From contig WRAQ01000021.1 in NCBI GenBank assembly GCA_009780115.1, forward strand, positions 1 through 51,896: a stretch of DNA of 51,896 nucleotides. Reading direction: 5' to 3'. The stretch is from Lachnospiraceae bacterium. Its GTDB lineage: Bacteria; Bacillota; Clostridia; Lachnospirales; Lachnospiraceae. Below, one piece after another: positions 7,788 through 17,291 of the stretch. The notes below the pieces were generated by a model. That model saw only the letters and a list, made by a program, of their open reading frames with translations, had not been told where the DNA came from and did not search any database. Numbering within the stretch: the stretch's first letter is position 1; each line of letters starts with the position of its first letter. The position numbers and the translations under genes are program-made.

Positions 7788-9527
7788 CTACCGCAACTTT
7801 ATATGAACTTCCCTCAACTGCTGTTCCGATACTTGCCCCGGTGCGCCCATCAGCAAATCCTGGGCATTTCCTGTTAGCGGGAAAGCGATGACTTCGCGGA
7901 TATTTTCCTGGCCGGTTAGAAGCATGACAATGCGGTCAAGCCCCGGCGCCATTCCGGCATGAGGCGGTGCGCCATATTGGAAAGCATTAAATAAAGCAGA
8001 GAATTTATCCTCAATATCAGCCTGGGTATAACCGGCAATTTCAAAAGCTTTAACCATCACATCAGGTTGGTGGTTACGGACTGCACCGGACGAAAGCTCT
8101 ATTCCGTTACAAACAATATCATATTGATAAGCTTTAATCTCAAGCGGGTCCATCGTACATAACGCTTCCATTTCCCCTTGCGGCATTGAAAAAGGATTAT
8201 GGGTAAACTCAATTTTACCCGTTTCTTCACTGATTCCGTACATTGGGAAATCAGTGATATAACAAAATTCAAAACTATCTTTTTTAATCATATCAAGGCG
8301 GTTTGCCAGTTCAGTGCGGATTTGACCGGCAAGGCCGTCAACCAATTTCGCCACATCGGAGATAAAAAATAATGTATCATTTTCTTTTAACCCAAGTTTG
8401 TCAATTAATTCTTTTTGCTTTTCTACTGAAAGGAATTTTACAATCGGGCCTTTTAGTTCCATACTGGTAAGAATGGTAATATAACCTAAACCTTTCATGC
8501 CGATTTCGGTTGCAAAAGCCAGCATTTTTTCAAAGAAGGAATTAGGCTGGCCGGCACAACAAGCGGCAATCCCGCGCACCGGTTTACCACGGAAAGGGGC
8601 AAAATCAATATCACGGAAAAATTCGCTCAAATCATTAATCAATAAAGGGTTCCGCAAATCAGGTTTATCAGTCCCGTACTTCATCATGCTTTCGGCATAA
8701 GGAATCCGGACAAAAGGGGCAGGGCTGACTTTTTTATCGGGGGCAAATTTTTTGAAGGTATCATATAAGACATCTTCCGCTGCTTTAAACACATCTTCCT
8801 GGGTTGCAAAAGCCATTTCAAAATCAAGCTGATAAAATTCACCGGGTGAACGGTCAGCACGGGCATCCTCGTCACGGAAACAAGGGGCGATTTGGAAATA
8901 TTTGTCAAATCCGGATACCATCAGGAGTTGCTTAAACTGCTGGGGTGCCTGGGGCAGGGCATAAAACATGCCGTGGTGTTTCCGGCTTGGGACGAGGTAA
9001 TCGCGTGCGCCTTCCGGTGAAGATGAGGTCAAAATCGGAGTTGTTATTTCTAAAAAGCCCAACCCGCGCATTTTGTCCCGCAAAAAATTAGTGATTTCTG
9101 AACGCAAAATAATATTTTGATGAACTTGAGGATTTCGTAAATCAAGGTAGCGGTATTTTAAACGAAGCTCTTCACGGGTCGCCGTTGATTCATTGATTTC
9201 GAAAGGCAGTTGATTAATCGAATGGCTTAATAGTTCTATTTTATCAACGTATAATTCAATCTCCCCGGTAGGGATTTTCGGATTCACTGCTTCATCATCG
9301 CGCCCGCGCAGTAAACCAGTGGCCGAGATAACTGATTCTTTGCCGATGCCAGCCAATTTGCTGTCATCGTCAACAACAATTTGCGTTTTACCATAATGGT
9401 CGCGTAAGTCAATAAAGACAACTCCGCCGTGGTCGCGGATGGTATCAACCCAGCCGGCCAAGCTAACGGTTTGCCCGATATTTGCCTTATTTAATTCGTT
9501 GCAATTGTGTGTACGATATTTGTTCAT
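7788..9527 (-). CDS. aspS: Aspartyl-tRNA synthetase
   Basis: Class II synthetase of the bacterial type (579 residues, usual about 590). It has the N-terminal anticodon-binding OB fold (SLAGWVDTIRDHGGVVFIDLRD), the motif 2 region FRDEDARADRSPGEFYQLD, the bacterial GAD insertion and the motif 3 stretch GLDRIVMLLTG. The residue matching Leu30 of the E. coli enzyme is His (RDHGG), as in some non-discriminating AspRS enzymes that also charge tRNA(Asn); this is suggestive only. The wording RSPGEFYQLD reminds me of alphaproteobacterial-type AspRS, which could mean an unusual lineage. The ribosome site is AAAGG before the ATG. Expression is controlled by a T-box leader upstream. An asnS gene is also present at 13794. 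Confidence 0.96.
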   Translation of the reverse strand: MNKYRTHNCNELNKANIGQTVSLAGWVDTIRDHGGVVFIDLRDHYGKTQIVVDDDSKLAGIGKESVISATGLLRGRDDEAVNPKIPTGEIELYVDKIELLSHSINQLPFEINESTATREELRLKYRYLDLRNPQVHQNIILRSEITNFLRDKMRGLGFLEITTPILTSSSPEGARDYLVPSRKHHGMFYALPQAPQQFKQLLMVSGFDKYFQIAPCFRDEDARADRSPGEFYQLDFEMAFATQEDVFKAAEDVLYDTFKKFAPDKKVSPAPFVRIPYAESMMKYGTDKPDLRNPLLINDLSEFFRDIDFAPFRGKPVRGIAACCAGQPNSFFEKMLAFATEIGMKGLGYITILTSMELKGPIVKFLSVEKQKELIDKLGLKENDTLFFISDVAKLVDGLAGQIRTELANRLDMIKKDSFEFCYITDFPMYGISEETGKIEFTHNPFSMPQGEMEALCTMDPLEIKAYQYDIVCNGIELSSGAVRNHQPDVMVKAFEIAGYTQADIEDKFSALFNAFQYGAPPHAGMAPGLDRIVMLLTGQENIREVIAFPLTGNAQDLLMGAPGQVSEQQLREVHIKLR

Positions 9528-9559
9528 GATTTATCCAACCTTTCTATATATAGGAAATT

Positions 9560-9812
9560 GCGGCTCTGTACATAATAAAAAACCTCAGAATAAGTATTCT
9601 GAGGGACGAGATTTACCCGCGGTGCCACCCTGCTTAGCGCATAGCGCTCTCTTAATTATAATTAAATTTTTTCGCAAAATTGACTCATACTTGATTAGTG
9701 TTGCCCATTCTACTACTCACGTATTTGCGCTTTCAGCCTATGGCACAAACTCTCTTTTCGCTTTCCACGAAGATGGGGTCTTATCAATGCTATATCTTTT
9801 ATTAACATAAAA
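9560..9812 (-). promoter_or_regulatory. T-box leader (tRNA-sensing riboswitch) of aspS
   Basis: On the minus strand the conserved T-box GGGTGGCACCGCGGG lies at 9630-9616, followed by an intrinsic terminator whose arms CCTCAGAATA/TATTCTGAGG (9604-9595 and 9592-9583) are perfect and precede six T residues (9582-9577). Upstream are the Stem I signature AGAGAG and a distal GGCTGAAAGC loop. Uncharged tRNA pairing with the T-box should prevent the terminator and allow aspS transcription. On the 3' side of Stem I, where the specifier must lie, I find no Asp codon (GAC or GAT); an AAC triplet (Asn) sits at 9702-9700 in a plausible internal loop between TTGAT/ATCAA and CCCAT/ATGGG pairings. Specifier placement is tentative. 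Confidence 0.93.
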
Positions 9813-9827
9813 AAGTAACCGTGTCAA
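9799..9827 (-). promoter_or_regulatory. Promoter of the aspS T-box leader
   Basis: On the minus strand a perfect -35 box TTGACA (9827-9822) is followed after 17 bases by TAATAA (9804-9799), a modest -10. A start about seven bases further down (near 9792) would begin the transcript just before Stem I of the T-box. Confidence 0.65.
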
Positions 9828-9857
9828 GGAAAAGTGGAAAATAATTATTTCACAAAC

Positions 9858-9870
9858 TACCCCCCATGGG
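9858..9870 (+). promoter_or_regulatory. Candidate activator site TACCCCCCATGGG upstream of the lipid kinase gene
   Basis: This 13-base motif matches TACCCCCCACGGG at 37231-37243 in 12 positions. Here it ends 4 bases before a possible -35 (TTGCGC, 9875-9880, then 17 bases and TAAATA at 9898-9903); the other copy ends 3 bases before its -35. Both downstream units lead to a paralogous hybrid histidine kinase. Role inferred from sequence and geometry only. Confidence 0.45.
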
Positions 9871-9952
9871 TACTTTGCGCAATTTGCATTTTGTGCGTAA
9901 ATATAAAAAGGGGAGCTATTGCTATGCAAATAGTACTCTTCGGAGGCGATTC

Positions 9953-10942
9953 ATGAGGCATTTTTTTGTTATCAACCCACATTCATTCCGGACTCTTAGC
10001 AGTTTAAAACGGATTTTGATTGATTTGGAAAGCTGCTTTTCTGTCGGGCGCAGGATGGAATACAAGATATATATATCACGGCATTCGCGTGATGCAGTTG
10101 CGGCTGTCCACCGCTATTTGATTTCTGTTCCTTCTGATGAGACGGTGCGGGTTTATGCCGTGGGCGGTGATGGTATTTTATTCGACTGTCTTAATGGCAT
10201 GGTGGATTTTCCTAATGCTGAACTGACTAGCGTGCCTTATGGCAGTGCCAACGACTTTGTCCGCGCTTTCGGCGAGGATGCCAAAATGGCTTTCCGCGAT
10301 ATTAAGAAATTGTCTTTCGCACCTTCACGCCCGATGGATATTATTCGCTGCGGCGCAAGCTATGCACTTCTTGCAGTTAATATCGGGCTTGTTGGAAAGA
10401 CGGTCATCAATGCAAATGAGATATTACGTCACGGCGGCAAGGACTGGATTCGCAGCCATACATCCAAAATTTATAGCCTTTGCGGTGCAAGAACAATAAT
10501 GGATAAGGAAATTTTGCACCAGCACTATACGATTTTTGTTGATGGTAAGGATATGTCCGGCAATTATTGTAATATTCACATCGCGAATACTGCCTGTGAT
10601 GGCGGTGAATTTGTGCCAAGCCCCTATTCAATTCCGGACGATGGGGAACTTGAGGCAATTTTCATGCGGTCAAGAAGCCGCCTCGATACACTAAAGATAA
10701 TTGGGGACCGTAACAATGGCCGGTTTGGAAAACACAAATTTTTCGAATCCTGCAAATGCAAAACAATGGAAATATATAGTGATACACCTCTATGCGCCCA
10801 AATGGACGGCGAAAGTTTTTATGCCCGCGAGTTAAAAATAGAAATCGTTCCAAACGGGGTCAAGATTTTTGCACCCGAAGAAATGAAATTCACGGATTAT
10901 TCGTATAGGGCATATTCAAAAGAAAGCAAGGTGAAAAATTGA
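9953..10942 (+). CDS. Diacylglycerol kinase-like lipid kinase (DAGK catalytic domain)
   Basis: This 329-residue protein belongs to the DagK/YegS lipid kinase family, which phosphorylates diacylglycerol or related lipids with ATP at the membrane. The nucleotide-binding GGDG motif (AVGGDGIL) is near residue 68 and the conserved SVPYGSANDFVRAFG, equivalent to GTGNDFAR, follows. The C-terminal beta-sandwich is present with the DGE motif (PDDGELEAIF). I chose the ATG at 9953, which has GGAGG seven bases upstream, rather than an in-frame ATG 87 bases earlier. The gene is divergent from aspS and 80 bases upstream of a membrane hybrid kinase, with a hairpin between them. The exact lipid substrate cannot be told from sequence. 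Confidence 0.88.
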   Translation: MRHFFVINPHSFRTLSSLKRILIDLESCFSVGRRMEYKIYISRHSRDAVAAVHRYLISVPSDETVRVYAVGGDGILFDCLNGMVDFPNAELTSVPYGSANDFVRAFGEDAKMAFRDIKKLSFAPSRPMDIIRCGASYALLAVNIGLVGKTVINANEILRHGGKDWIRSHTSKIYSLCGARTIMDKEILHQHYTIFVDGKDMSGNYCNIHIANTACDGGEFVPSPYSIPDDGELEAIFMRSRSRLDTLKIIGDRNNGRFGKHKFFESCKCKTMEIYSDTPLCAQMDGESFYARELKIEIVPNGVKIFAPEEMKFTDYSYRAYSKESKVKN

Positions 10943-10961
10943 AAGAATTAAATTCTTTCAA
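10939..10961 (+). terminator. Hairpin at the end of the lipid kinase gene
   Basis: TTGAAAGAAT (10939-10948) pairs perfectly with ATTCTTTCAA (10952-10961) around TAA; the arm includes the stop codon. TTAGCAAATTTT follows, a weak T-rich tail. A second possible stem TGCCTG (10975-10980)/CAGGCA (10995-11000) lies in the leader of the next gene. Partial termination before the histidine kinase is plausible. Confidence 0.5.
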
Positions 10962-11022
10962 TTAGCAAATTTTGTGCCTGTGGCTCAAAGTTTGCAGGCA
11001 TTGAAAGGTATGAATCATAAAA

Positions 11023-13710
11023 ATGAAAATCAACAGAAAAGAAAATCTTAGAAAATTGAAGCCCGTAATAATTGCATGGTTAATTCTTGCTACCGTGTAC
11101 TGCGGGTTATTGCTTATTGAAGGCCTGTTTATGGGAGGCGACCTGCCTGCAAGCATGATTACCTTTTTAGCGGGAAGCATACTGTTGGCAAGCTTTTTAC
11201 TTGTAATAGCTATTTATCCGCACACGTTTTTTGTACCGGTATTTATGTGTGTTGGCACACAACTTATGTTTATTTTTGTGGGTGCATATATACATGAGCT
11301 TGAGTTTTATTTCTTTGTCATGTTTCTTCTTGTTGGTGTTTTTTCGTTGATGAAAAATATTAAACTCCTGGCTGTGTGCGTTACATGTATGGTTACTATT
11401 GATATTATCGTGCTGATTTTCTTCGCCCCAACATTAGACTGGCTAAATCACTTTCGTTTTAATATGAAGTTTGCCTGTTTTATGTACGGGGCTATTTTCA
11501 TTCTGATTCAAACATACAATGTAGCGCAGAAGGAAGGCCGTTCCGAACGCGCGCTTACTGCGTTTTCTTCCCTCCTGCGCAGTACGCCCAACTTGATGGC
11601 TATTACCGGCTCCGACAGCAGAGTTTTGTATCTTTCCGACCAAATGGCGAAATTTATCCAGTATACAAATAAAGATTTTGCAGTCGGACAACCACTAATT
11701 GATTTGATTGCCGACAAGGAACTCAAGATTATGTTTGCCGATGTACTTGATGCGGACGGTTTTTATGAAGCGATAACCGAAATCAGTATTGATGGTGAAC
11801 CCCGGCATTTCCGGGTTATATCTGATAAACTTACAGGTGATATGGGCGGTATGTTTATTGATATTGCTGATATAACGCCGATGGTTAAAAGTCAGAAGGC
11901 AGCCGAGGAAGCGCAGGAAGTTGCCGAAAGGGCGAACAACGCAAAGTCGAGCTTCCTTGCGACAATGTCCCATGAAATCCGTACACCGATGAACGCAATT
12001 ATCGGGATTTCGCAAATCGAAATGCAGAAAGGGGATTTACCTGATGAATATTCAACCGCTTTAGAAAATATTTACAGTTCAGGCAATAGCCTGCTTGGTA
12101 TTATCAATGATATTCTTGATATGACAAAAATAGAAACGGGAAAATTGGAATTAAACCCTGCCGAATATGATGTCCCAAGCTTGATTAATGACACAGTTCA
12201 GCTAAACGTTGTCCGGATTGGCTCTAAACCAATTGAATTTGTGCTTAACATTGATGATACTTTGCCGTTAAGGTTATATGGTGATGAACTGCGGCTTAAG
12301 CAAATATTGAATAATTTGCTGTCAAACGCAATTAAATATACCGAAAAAGGGCAGGTAACGTTAGCAATAAACCATTCAGAAAAGGATGGGGAACTATTAT
12401 TGAATTTCATTGTTGAGGATACCGGTCAAGGGATGAAGCTTGAAGACCGTGACAAGTTCTTTTCTGAATATACCCGCTTTAATGCCGAAGCCAATCGTGA
12501 AACCGAAGGTACCGGCCTTGGTTTGTCCATAACAAAGAAGCTAGTAGAAATGATGGACGGTACGATATTGGTAGAAAGTGAATATGGCAAGGGCAGCGTA
12601 TTTATGGTTATGGTTAAGCAAAAAGCGGTAGAGTGTGAAGTAATCGGCGCGGAACTTGTTAAACAACTTCGCAAGTTCAAATTCCGGGGTAACAGGCAGC
12701 ACTCCAACTTACAAGTCATCCGTGAGCCAATGCCATACGGTAAGGTACTGGTGGTTGATGATGTTGAAACGAATTTATATGTAGCGAAAGGTCTGATGGC
12801 GCCATACCTTTTAAATATCGAAACGGCAATCAGCGGCTTTATTGCCGTCGACTTGGTTAAGGGCGGGAACGTTTATGACGTAATTTTTATGGACCATATG
12901 ATGCCGCAGATGGATGGGATAGAAACGACCGGCAAGCTGCGTGAGCTCGGATATAAAGGTACTATCGTAGCGCTTACCGCCAACGCCCTTGCGGGTAACA
13001 GTGAAATGTTTATGAAAAACGGGTTTGACGGTTTTATATCCAAACCAATCGACCTACTGCAACTAAATAACACACTTAACAAATTTGTCCGTGACAAACA
13101 ACCTGCCGAAGTGATTGAAGCAGCAAGGCAGCAGGGGGGGGACACAAACCAGTTATCGGAAAGCGTAGATATTGCTGATGCTGAATTACTGGCGATTTTT
13201 AGAAGAGATGCTATTAAAGCTATAGCAACCATCAGCGCGATAACCCAAAATACGGAAAATGCTTCGGATGATGATTTGCGGATATTTGTTGTTAACGTTC
13301 ATGCAATGAAGAGCGCCCTTGCCAATATCGGTGAGGACGAAGCATCAAAAATGGCAGATATACTAGAGCGAGCCGGGAATATAAAGGATAAAGCCGAAAT
13401 TCAAGCAAAATTCAAGGATTTCCTTGATGCACTTCAATCAATTATTGATAGAATTGACACATCTTCTGAAGAAGAATACTCATCCGTTGATACCGACCCG
13501 GCCTTTTTACGCGGGCAGCTTACGCTTATCAGCAAAGCATGTGATGAGTATGATGACCTGGCGGCCAATGCTGCGCTTTTAGAGCTAAAAGAAAAGCAAT
13601 GGACTAAAGAGACAAAAGAGATATTGGATAAAATCGCCGGACATATTTTGCACAGCGAATTTGATGAAGCGGCCGCGGATGCAGCCAATTTCCTGGCGGA
13701 AGTTAAATAA
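11023..13710 (+). CDS. Membrane-bound hybrid histidine kinase (TM-PAS-HisKA-HATPase-REC-Hpt)
   Basis: An 895-residue phosphorelay sensor. About six hydrophobic segments occupy residues 14-168, with no large external loop. A PAS-like region follows (LLRSTPNLMAITGSDSRVLYLS). The HisKA box is SHEIRTPMNAIIG with phospho-acceptor His317. ATP-binding boxes are NNLLSNAIKYT, DTGQGM and GTGLGLS. The REC domain (VLVVDDVETN) has acceptor Asp624 in FMDHMMPQMDG and the switch Lys in FISKPID. The Hpt motif VHAMKSALANIG carries His760. Beyond it lies a helical tail (ACDEYDDLAANAALLELKE) shared with the kinases at 39790 and 43555. Nothing resembling an output domain is present, so the final phosphate receiver must be another protein. 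The ribosome site is weak (GAAAGG, about 13 bases from the ATG). Confidence 0.94.
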   Translation: MKINRKENLRKLKPVIIAWLILATVYCGLLLIEGLFMGGDLPASMITFLAGSILLASFLLVIAIYPHTFFVPVFMCVGTQLMFIFVGAYIHELEFYFFVMFLLVGVFSLMKNIKLLAVCVTCMVTIDIIVLIFFAPTLDWLNHFRFNMKFACFMYGAIFILIQTYNVAQKEGRSERALTAFSSLLRSTPNLMAITGSDSRVLYLSDQMAKFIQYTNKDFAVGQPLIDLIADKELKIMFADVLDADGFYEAITEISIDGEPRHFRVISDKLTGDMGGMFIDIADITPMVKSQKAAEEAQEVAERANNAKSSFLATMSHEIRTPMNAIIGISQIEMQKGDLPDEYSTALENIYSSGNSLLGIINDILDMTKIETGKLELNPAEYDVPSLINDTVQLNVVRIGSKPIEFVLNIDDTLPLRLYGDELRLKQILNNLLSNAIKYTEKGQVTLAINHSEKDGELLLNFIVEDTGQGMKLEDRDKFFSEYTRFNAEANRETEGTGLGLSITKKLVEMMDGTILVESEYGKGSVFMVMVKQKAVECEVIGAELVKQLRKFKFRGNRQHSNLQVIREPMPYGKVLVVDDVETNLYVAKGLMAPYLLNIETAISGFIAVDLVKGGNVYDVIFMDHMMPQMDGIETTGKLRELGYKGTIVALTANALAGNSEMFMKNGFDGFISKPIDLLQLNNTLNKFVRDKQPAEVIEAARQQGGDTNQLSESVDIADAELLAIFRRDAIKAIATISAITQNTENASDDDLRIFVVNVHAMKSALANIGEDEASKMADILERAGNIKDKAEIQAKFKDFLDALQSIIDRIDTSSEEEYSSVDTDPAFLRGQLTLISKACDEYDDLAANAALLELKEKQWTKETKEILDKIAGHILHSEFDEAAADAANFLAEVK

Positions 13711-13732
13711 ATTTAATTTTATATTAATCTCA

Positions 13733-13761
13733 TTGAATGAAGTGTGGATAGAGGTTATACT
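13733..13761 (+). promoter_or_regulatory. Promoter of asnS
   Basis: TTGAAT (13733-13738), 17-base spacer, TATACT (13756-13761). This is a good vegetative sigma-A match, about 33 bases upstream of the asnS start. No T-box fits in the short leader, unlike aspS. Confidence 0.7.
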
Positions 13762-13793
13762 ATAAATATTACACAAATTCAAGGAGAACTAAA

Positions 13794-15185
13794 ATGGAAT
13801 TTACGAATGTTCGCGATATTTATCACAATACCGGAGCTTTTGCTGACAAGGAAATCACTATCGGCGGCTGGCTGAAAAGCAAAAGGGATTCTAAGACTTT
13901 TGGCTTTCTCGTGATTTCGGACGGCACCTTTTTTGAACCGGTACAGGTTGTTTATGAGGATAAACTTGCGAACTTTGCGGCAATATCAAAACAAAACGTT
14001 GGTGCCGCGATAATTGTAAAGGGATTAGTCATTGCGACTCCCGGCAATCCCCAACCATTTGAAATAAAAGCTTACGAAGTAATCATTGAAGGCGAATCGG
14101 CGGCTGATTATCCCCTGCAAAAAAAGCGCCATTCTTTTGAATATCTACGCACAATTTCTCATTTGCGTCCCCGTACTAATACCTTTCAAGCTGTTTTTCG
14201 TATCCGTTCATTAGCTTCTTATGCTATCCACCGGTTTTTCCGCGAACGCGATTTCATTTATGTCCATACCCCAATTATCACCGGAAGTGATTGTGAAGGG
14301 GCCGGGGAAATGTTCCGCGTGACGAATTTTGACCTGTTAAAACCGCCGCTTACACCGGAAGGACAGATTGATTATACGCAAGATTTTTTCGGAAAAGATA
14401 CCCATCTGACCGTCAGCGGCCAGCTTAACGGAGAGACTTTTGCAATGGCATTCAAGAATATTTATACTTTCGGCCCTACTTTCCGGGCTGAAAATTCCAA
14501 TACCGCCCGTCATGCCGCTGAATTTTGGATGATTGAACCGGAGATTGCGTTTGCTGATTTGAAAGATGATATGCTGCTGGCGGAAAATCTGCTCAAATAT
14601 GTAATTAAATACGTTTTGGATAATGCGCCCGAAGAGATGGCATTTTTTAACCAGCATATTGATAAAGAGCTGCTTAAGCGATTGACTGATGTAGTCAATG
14701 CCTCTTTTGCGCATATCACATATACTGAAGCTATTGAAATTTTAGAAAAAAATAATGATAATTTTGAGTATAAAGTAGCTTGGGGTTGTGATTTACAAAC
14801 GGAACATGAGCGCTTTTTGACTGAACAGGAATTTAAGCGCCCGGTTTTTGTGACTGATTACCCGAAAGATATCAAGGCTTTTTATATGAAGATGAACGAT
14901 GACGGCCGGACAGTTGCAGCGATGGATTTGTTAGTCCCGGCAATCGGGGAGATTATTGGCGGAAGCCAGCGGGAAGATGATTATGACAAACTATTTAAAC
15001 GGATTACAGAGATGGGTATGAACCCCGGGGATTACGCATTTTATCTTGACTTACGAAAATATGGCACCGCCTCGCATGCGGGTTTTGGTTTAGGGTTTGA
15101 GCGGCTGTTAATGTATTTGACCGGGATGGCAAATATCCGTGATGTTGTGCCGTTCCCGCGGACGGTGAATAATTGCGAGTTATAA
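13794..15185 (+). CDS. asnS: Asparaginyl-tRNA synthetase
   Basis: Class IIb synthetase of 463 residues, the normal length. The N-terminal OB fold reads [25 protein letters not shown]. The motif 2 region is [21 protein letters not shown], diagnostic for AsnRS, and motif 3 is [15 protein letters not shown]. With this enzyme Asn-tRNA can be made directly, so the amidotransferase pathway would be needed mainly for Gln-tRNA, which matters for reading the odd GatA upstream. It has its own promoter and an AAGGAG ribosome site. The next gene begins 9 bases after its stop, so at least asnS and the membrane protein are probably cotranscribed. Confidence 0.97.
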   Translation: MEFTNVRDIYHNTGAFADKEITIGGWLKSKRDSKTFGFLVISDGTFFEPVQVVYEDKLANFAAISKQNVGAAIIVKGLVIATPGNPQPFEIKAYEVIIEGESAADYPLQKKRHSFEYLRTISHLRPRTNTFQAVFRIRSLASYAIHRFFRERDFIYVHTPIITGSDCEGAGEMFRVTNFDLLKPPLTPEGQIDYTQDFFGKDTHLTVSGQLNGETFAMAFKNIYTFGPTFRAENSNTARHAAEFWMIEPEIAFADLKDDMLLAENLLKYVIKYVLDNAPEEMAFFNQHIDKELLKRLTDVVNASFAHITYTEAIEILEKNNDNFEYKVAWGCDLQTEHERFLTEQEFKRPVFVTDYPKDIKAFYMKMNDDGRTVAAMDLLVPAIGEIIGGSQREDDYDKLFKRITEMGMNPGDYAFYLDLRKYGTASHAGFGLGFERLLMYLTGMANIRDVVPFPRTVNNCEL

Positions 15186-15194
15186 AGGAGATTA

Positions 15195-15944
15195 ATGGCT
15201 GAACAACTGCATTGGTTCTTATCGCATAGTGTCCCGGTTGAGCAACGGTTTGCACCATTTAAAACGGCTCACTTTGTTTATATGATTGCCGGGGTGATTA
15301 TCATCACCGGCTTAGCAATATTTATTAATAAATCAAATCAGTACCGGGCGGATTTGGTTATCCGTTGTCTGGCAGTTAGCCTGTTTGTTTTCTATTTCCT
15401 TAGGGCTTACATGTTTTACCGTTATTATGCAAACTTTCATTTTCTTGATTTAGTACCATTGCATCTTTGCATTATCAGTGGTTTCGTTCTTCCTGTTACT
15501 GTATTTATGAAAAATAAACTGATGTGGAATTTATCTTATAGTGTCCTGATGCCCGGAGCACTTGTTGCGATTATTACACCGGAAAATACCCTGAATTTTT
15601 ATCACGCTTATGGCTGGATGCCGATGGTTTTTTTCGTCTGGCATTTATTGGTGGTTGCCATTCCGGTTATGCAGGTAGCTTCGGGTGAGCTGGTTCCTGA
15701 TATTAAAGAATTTCCAAAGGTACTGATGATTTTATGTGGTTACGCGCTCTTTGTTTATATTATGAATAAACAGCTTAATACAAATTATCTTTATCTGAAT
15801 GGTGCAGCGCGGGGGACAGTCCTTGAAGTATTTCAGGACTGGCTGGGAAACCCCGGTTATATCATCCCGATGGCTTTGCTGGTGTTTTTAGTATGTTTTA
15901 TGATGTTTGTCCCGTGGTATTTAAAAGGCAAGAAAACTAAATAG
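15195..15944 (+). CDS. YwaF/TIGR02206-type integral membrane protein
   Basis: A 249-residue protein with about six or seven hydrophobic segments and the family hallmark LVPLHLCIISGF, a conserved His between transmembrane helices. The family is common in Firmicutes and its function is unknown. The start at 15195 has AAAGGAG six bases upstream and follows asnS closely, so the two probably share a transcript; a GH43 gene follows after 27 bases with its own strong ribosome site. The call is by family resemblance only, and no activity should be inferred. Confidence 0.8.
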   Translation: MAEQLHWFLSHSVPVEQRFAPFKTAHFVYMIAGVIIITGLAIFINKSNQYRADLVIRCLAVSLFVFYFLRAYMFYRYYANFHFLDLVPLHLCIISGFVLPVTVFMKNKLMWNLSYSVLMPGALVAIITPENTLNFYHAYGWMPMVFFVWHLLVVAIPVMQVASGELVPDIKEFPKVLMILCGYALFVYIMNKQLNTNYLYLNGAARGTVLEVFQDWLGNPGYIIPMALLVFLVCFMMFVPWYLKGKKTK

Positions 15945-15971
15945 ACGGTTTTTACCGATAAGGAGGAAAAA

Positions 15972-17291
15972 ATGTCAAATCCCTATCTCCCTAAATGGGA
16001 ATATGTCCCTGACGGCGAACCCCGGCTTTTCGGCGACCGGGTTTATATCTATGGGTCGCATGACCGGGTTGCTTCGGAAGATTTTTGCGATTTTAAGATA
16101 AAAGTCTGGTCGGCTTCGGTTGACAACCTGAATAATTGGATTTGTCACGGTGATGCTTTTCATACCCGTGTTGATTATGACCATGTTTCCGATACGGCCG
16201 ATTGGACTAATAATGAATTGTACGCGCCCGATGTCGTGGAAAAAGACGGGAAATATTATTTATATGCTTATATTGTTCATTCAAAAGGCTGCGTTGCGGT
16301 AAGTGACCGGCCGGAAGGCCCTTTTAAGCTGCTTTCCTGCTATCAGGTACCTGATGAAAATGAGAAAGATTTGCAGGAGGGTATTTTTATTGACCCCGGT
16401 GTTTTGGTTGACGATAATGAAGTTTATATCTATTGCGGTTATATCCATTCTTATATGGCTCAACTTAACCCTGATAATATGACCGAGATTCTACCGGGTA
16501 CATACCGGCGGGATATTATTCCCCAAACCGGGCCCCATCTTTTTTTCGAGGGCTGCTCGCCGCGCAAAGTTGATGATACATATTATATGATTTATTCACC
16601 TAACCCCGGCAGCCGTTTGGTTTATGCTACCGGCAAAAGCCCGCTCGGGCCATTTGAATACGGTGGTATCATTATTGATAATGCTGTTGATTACCCCGGC
16701 GGCAATAACCATGGCTCTATCTGCCAAATTAAGGGGCAGTGGTATATCTTTTATCACCGGATGACGAACAATACCATTATGTCCCGGCGGGCATGTGTGG
16801 AAAAAATTGAAATACTTGCGGACGGGAGTATTCCGCAAGTTGAGATGACTTCGCTTGGTTTTGAAGAAAGCCTTTCGCCATATCAGGAAACCGCTGCCGA
16901 AATCGCCTGTGTAATTAAGGGCGGCGGTTTTGTTACTGAAAAGAATGTTTTTGAGCGGCCAATTATTAATCTTATCCCGGGCAGTGTAATCGGGTACAAA
17001 TACTTTGATTTCGGTATGGATTATTCAGCAACCGGGATGAAATTATTTATTAAGGTAAATGGAAGCGGACAAACCGGGCTAATTCATGTTTATCTTGATA
17101 AAGAAGACGGCACTTTGCTTGGCTCGGCGGAAATTACTACTGATAGCGGTATTTTGACTGTCCGTACTCCCAATATAACCGGCCGCCATGCGCTTTATTT
17201 TGTGTTTGAGAGTAACCGTCACAGTTGGATAAAAGATAATTTTAACCATCGGGAATTGTGTCAAATGGTGAGTTTCGTATTTTGTAAGTAA
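15972..17291 (+). CDS. Glycoside hydrolase family 43 enzyme with C-terminal CBM6-like domain
   Basis: GH43 enzymes are five-bladed beta-propeller arabinofuranosidases or xylosidases that trim plant hemicellulose. The start NPYLPKWEYVPDGEPRLF with GSHD fits the family; Asp14 is the likely base, Asp87 (APDVVEKDGKYYLYAY) the modulating acid and Glu193 (FFEGCSPRK) the proton donor. A jelly-roll region resembling CBM6 occupies roughly residues 320-439 (VIGYKYFDFGMDYSATGMKL). The 439-residue protein has no signal peptide, so it should act on imported oligosaccharides in the cytoplasm. AAGGAGG precedes the ATG. A sugar-binding lipoprotein gene follows, consistent with uptake, but no ABC permease genes are here. 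The exact sugar cannot be told. Confidence 0.9.
   Translation: MSNPYLPKWEYVPDGEPRLFGDRVYIYGSHDRVASEDFCDFKIKVWSASVDNLNNWICHGDAFHTRVDYDHVSDTADWTNNELYAPDVVEKDGKYYLYAYIVHSKGCVAVSDRPEGPFKLLSCYQVPDENEKDLQEGIFIDPGVLVDDNEVYIYCGYIHSYMAQLNPDNMTEILPGTYRRDIIPQTGPHLFFEGCSPRKVDDTYYMIYSPNPGSRLVYATGKSPLGPFEYGGIIIDNAVDYPGGNNHGSICQIKGQWYIFYHRMTNNTIMSRRACVEKIEILADGSIPQVEMTSLGFEESLSPYQETAAEIACVIKGGGFVTEKNVFERPIINLIPGSVIGYKYFDFGMDYSATGMKLFIKVNGSGQTGLIHVYLDKEDGTLLGSAEITTDSGILTVRTPNITGRHALYFVFESNRHSWIKDNFNHRELCQMVSFVFCK

Noticed and set aside
9439-9810. 123-residue frame on the plus strand across the aspS leader
   Set aside because: It runs antisense through the T-box and terminator and has no coding character.
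10943-11022. Riboswitch (for example cyclic-di-GMP type) before the hybrid kinase
   Set aside because: Only 80 bases with two simple hairpins; none of the conserved core bases of known classes could be found.
13130-13142. Run of G residues (about eight) in the hybrid kinase gene as a phase-variable slippage site
   Set aside because: It lies in a linker between REC and Hpt and the frame continues intact; a single short run without a related switch is weak evidence.
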